Source of the DNA: Pseudomonadota bacterium
GTDB lineage: Bacteria; Pseudomonadota; Alphaproteobacteria; Acetobacterales; Acetobacteraceae
Length of the DNA stretch: 8,409 nt
NCBI GenBank assembly: GCA_021780935.1
Contig: JAJXXT010000151.1
Location: forward strand, 1-8,409
Direction: 5' to 3'
Shown: positions 6,962 through 8,409 of the stretch, piece after piece
Layout of the letters: each line of letters opens with the position of its first letter
Position numbering within the stretch: the first letter of the stretch is position 1
The notes under the pieces: generated by a model
The model's input: only the letters and a program-made list of their open reading frames with translations
Told to the model about the DNA's origin: nothing
The model's database searches: none
Program-made: the position numbers and the translations under genes

Positions 6962-7026
6962 CCGCGCACGGGAAGGAGCCGCCGCCGGCCTATCGCGGCC
7001 ACCGCGGGTCGCCGACGCAAGTTAGT

Positions 7027-7060
7027 ATTGGGCGCACATCAGTGTTAGGCGCACATCAAT
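7027..7060. repeat. Two-copy 17-bp tandem repeat at the 3' end of the lanC-like gene
   Basis: The copies at 7027-7043 and 7044-7060 agree at 14 of 17 positions and share an exact GGCGCACATCA core. The second copy overlaps a 14-bp palindrome, CATCAATATTGATG (7054-7067). The block spans the lanC-like stop codon (7045-7047) and is AT-richer than its surroundings. The rest of the convergent gap (6962-7044) holds only a 5-bp hairpin (6994-7006) and no gene. Confidence 0.5.
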
Positions 7061-8295
7061 ATTGATGGCACCTGCTCCGGATCGTGCAGCCGGAGCAGCG
7101 CGTGGCCGATGCCGGCGAGGCCGAGCATCAGCCCTGGCGTCTCGCCGGCGCCGGGCAGGCCGCACGGCCAGGGCAGGGCACTCTCCTCGTAGCGCCTCAT
7201 CGCAGCTTCGCCGGCGCGGCGGGCCTGGGCGAGCAGGGCCGGCCGGTCCAGCGCCGCCGAGGCCTCGATCAGTAGATCGGCATTGCCGCCATCGCCGTGG
7301 CACAGGCAGAAGCTGCCGCCCGCCGCCGTCGCCCCGCCGAGGCTCGCCGCCGTGGTGCGCAGTGCGGTCTCGGCCTCGACAAGGATCGAAGGCTCATCGG
7401 GCAGGAGCCGATGCAGAAAGAGGCGGGCCAGGCCGACGCCCGGCGCACCATGGCACCAGGCGAGCATGCAGGTGGGCCGTCCGTCCGCACCCCTTGGCAC
7501 GAAGTCGCGAAGATCGGGCCAGTTGCCTTGGTCGGGCTGGAAATGCGCGCGCTCATAGGCCAGCGCCGCCAGCGCCGCTGCGGTGAACGCCGCCCGTCCG
7601 CTCGCTGCCCCGAGCGCGGCGAGCGCGCAGGCGATGCCCGAGCCGCCATGCGCGTAGCCGAGCAGATGCGCTGCCCCCGGCGCCGCCCCCGAGCCGAGCG
7701 TGTTCCATGACCACCCGGCGGGCGTGCGCTCCGCCAGCGTCAGGAGATGCTCGCCATGAGCGATCGCCGCGCGCAGCAGTTCCTCGCCGCGGTCCCCGTG
7801 GGACGCGGCGAGGAGCAGCGGGATCAACCCCGCGCCGCCATTGATGACATCGATCCGGTCGCGGTCGGGGGCGATACGCGCCGCGCGCCGCAGCACCGCG
7901 TCGCCATGCGCCGCCAATCCCTCGTCTTCGAGAAGCCGGCCGGCGGCGCTGCAGGCGAGGGCAATGCCGCCGAGGCCGGAGTACAGCCCGTACTCGCCGC
8001 TGGAGGCCAGCGCCTCCGTGCCAGCGAGCGCATGCGCCAGCGCCCCGCAGGCCGTATCTCGGATGATCGGCTCGCCGGCGAAGCGGTACAGGTGGGCGAG
8101 GAAGAGACCGATGCCGGCGCTGCCCTCGTAGAGCACGCCGCTCGCTGGCCGGTAGGCGGTGCGCCACGCCCCGCCATGCGCTTCCATCGCCCAGCCGAGC
8201 CAGGTGCAGCGTCCTTCGCTCCACAGCGCGTCGCGGCACAGGCGGTGGCCGATCCGGTCCGCCGCCTGCAGAAAGCCGAGGCGGTCCGTGTTCAT
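7045..8295 (-). CDS. Stand-alone LanC-like lanthionine cyclase (LanM C-terminal type)
   Basis: The protein has 416 residues from the ATG at 8295 (MNTDRLG), with the repeated GxxG helices of the LanC toroid: LYEGSAGIGLFLA, GLYSGLGGIALA, INGGAGLIPLLL, YAHGGSGIA (His216), WCHGAPGVGLARL, CHGDGGN and LGLAGIGHALLRL. The zinc ligands of LanC enzymes are all present: Cys281 (WCHG), Cys332 and His333 (CHG). The WCHGAPG form and the DPEQVPSIL ending resemble the cyclase half of class II LanM synthetases, but the dehydratase half is not fused. Known chemistry: zinc-activated addition of cysteine thiols to dehydroalanine or dehydrobutyrine, forming thioether rings. The start overlaps the upstream gene's stop by ATGA, so translation is probably coupled; a GAGGAG lies 11 bases before the ATG. 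An in-frame TTG at 8352 is rejected. A non-RiPP LanC-like role such as glutathione addition to modified proteins is an alternative. Confidence 0.9.
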   Translation of the reverse strand: MNTDRLGFLQAADRIGHRLCRDALWSEGRCTWLGWAMEAHGGAWRTAYRPASGVLYEGSAGIGLFLAHLYRFAGEPIIRDTACGALAHALAGTEALASSGEYGLYSGLGGIALACSAAGRLLEDEGLAAHGDAVLRRAARIAPDRDRIDVINGGAGLIPLLLAASHGDRGEELLRAAIAHGEHLLTLAERTPAGWSWNTLGSGAAPGAAHLLGYAHGGSGIACALAALGAASGRAAFTAAALAALAYERAHFQPDQGNWPDLRDFVPRGADGRPTCMLAWCHGAPGVGLARLFLHRLLPDEPSILVEAETALRTTAASLGGATAAGGSFCLCHGDGGNADLLIEASAALDRPALLAQARRAGEAAMRRYEESALPWPCGLPGAGETPGLMLGLAGIGHALLRLHDPEQVPSILMCA

Positions 8296-8409
8296 GGCAG
8301 GCGGGGCTCCTCGGGGTGATGGAAGCGCTCGATGCCGCCCGGACCCAGCCAAGGCCGCGCGAGGTCGAGCCCGGCGGCGGCGAAGCGCGCCGCGATCGCC
8401 GCGCGCCGT
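8292..8409 (-). CDS. 3' end of an unidentified gene co-directional with the lanC-like gene
   Basis: Reading leftwards from the window edge, one frame stays open for 38 codons and stops at TGA (8294-8292), overlapping the lanC-like ATG by four bases. The visible end has an alanine/arginine-rich helix (AAIAARFAAAGLDLARPW) and a tail ending in HHPEEPRLP. The ATGA overlap is the main support that it is a real gene. The fragment is too short to assign. From context it could be a dehydratase, kinase or HopA1-like lyase component of a lanthipeptide-type operon, but the sequence does not show this. Confidence 0.6.
   Translation of the reverse strand, partial: RRAAIAARFAAAGLDLARPWLGPGGIERFHHPEEPRLP

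Noticed and set aside
6962..7044. Lanthipeptide precursor gene downstream of the lanC-like gene
   Set aside because: The only start-like codon on the - strand leads to a five-residue frame. No Ser/Thr/Cys-rich peptide is encoded here.
1..8409. CRISPR arrays, insertion sequences, tRNA or rRNA genes
   Set aside because: No regularly spaced repeats, transposase motifs, terminal inverted repeats or tRNA-like cloverleafs were seen on reading.

Overview
The window is GC-rich, has no rRNA or tRNA genes, and is densely coded. Codon use, the Tat- and Sec-exported redox proteins and the PQQ-dependent dehydrogenase suggest an alphaproteobacterium, probably of the Rhizobiales/Hyphomicrobiales type. That placement is inference; nothing here identifies a species. 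Five genes lie on the + strand and two on the - strand, and both window ends cut through a gene.

Region 1 (1-1947) is the 3' part of a membrane hybrid sensor histidine kinase: a transmembrane end, a PAS-like domain, HisKA, HATPase and two receiver domains. Region 2 (2007-3815) is an unusual fusion of a small CoA-binding Rossmann domain with a complete O-acetylhomoserine sulfhydrylase (MetY-type, PLP-dependent), which makes homocysteine from O-acetylhomoserine and sulfide.

Region 3 (about 3830-6961) is a periplasmic oxidation module. It holds an exported Rieske [2Fe-2S] protein, a secreted PQQ-dependent alcohol dehydrogenase without a heme domain, two strong hairpins, and a small secreted protein of unknown function. 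The dehydrogenase carries the extra Asp two residues after its catalytic Asp that marks lanthanide-dependent enzymes. It lacks the vicinal Cys-Cys pair found in classical methanol and ethanol dehydrogenases. No cytochrome c gene is visible, so the Rieske protein is a plausible but unproven electron partner.

Region 4 (7045-8409, - strand) converges on region 3. It encodes a stand-alone lanthionine-cyclase-like (LanC) protein with all three zinc ligands. The gene starts inside the last codons of another gene (ATGA overlap) whose 5' part lies beyond the window. This looks like the 3' end of a RiPP or LanC-type operon; no precursor peptide is visible.

The points most worth following are the Rieske/PQQ-dehydrogenase pair with a lanthanide signature, the CoA-binding/MetY fusion, and the LanC operon end.
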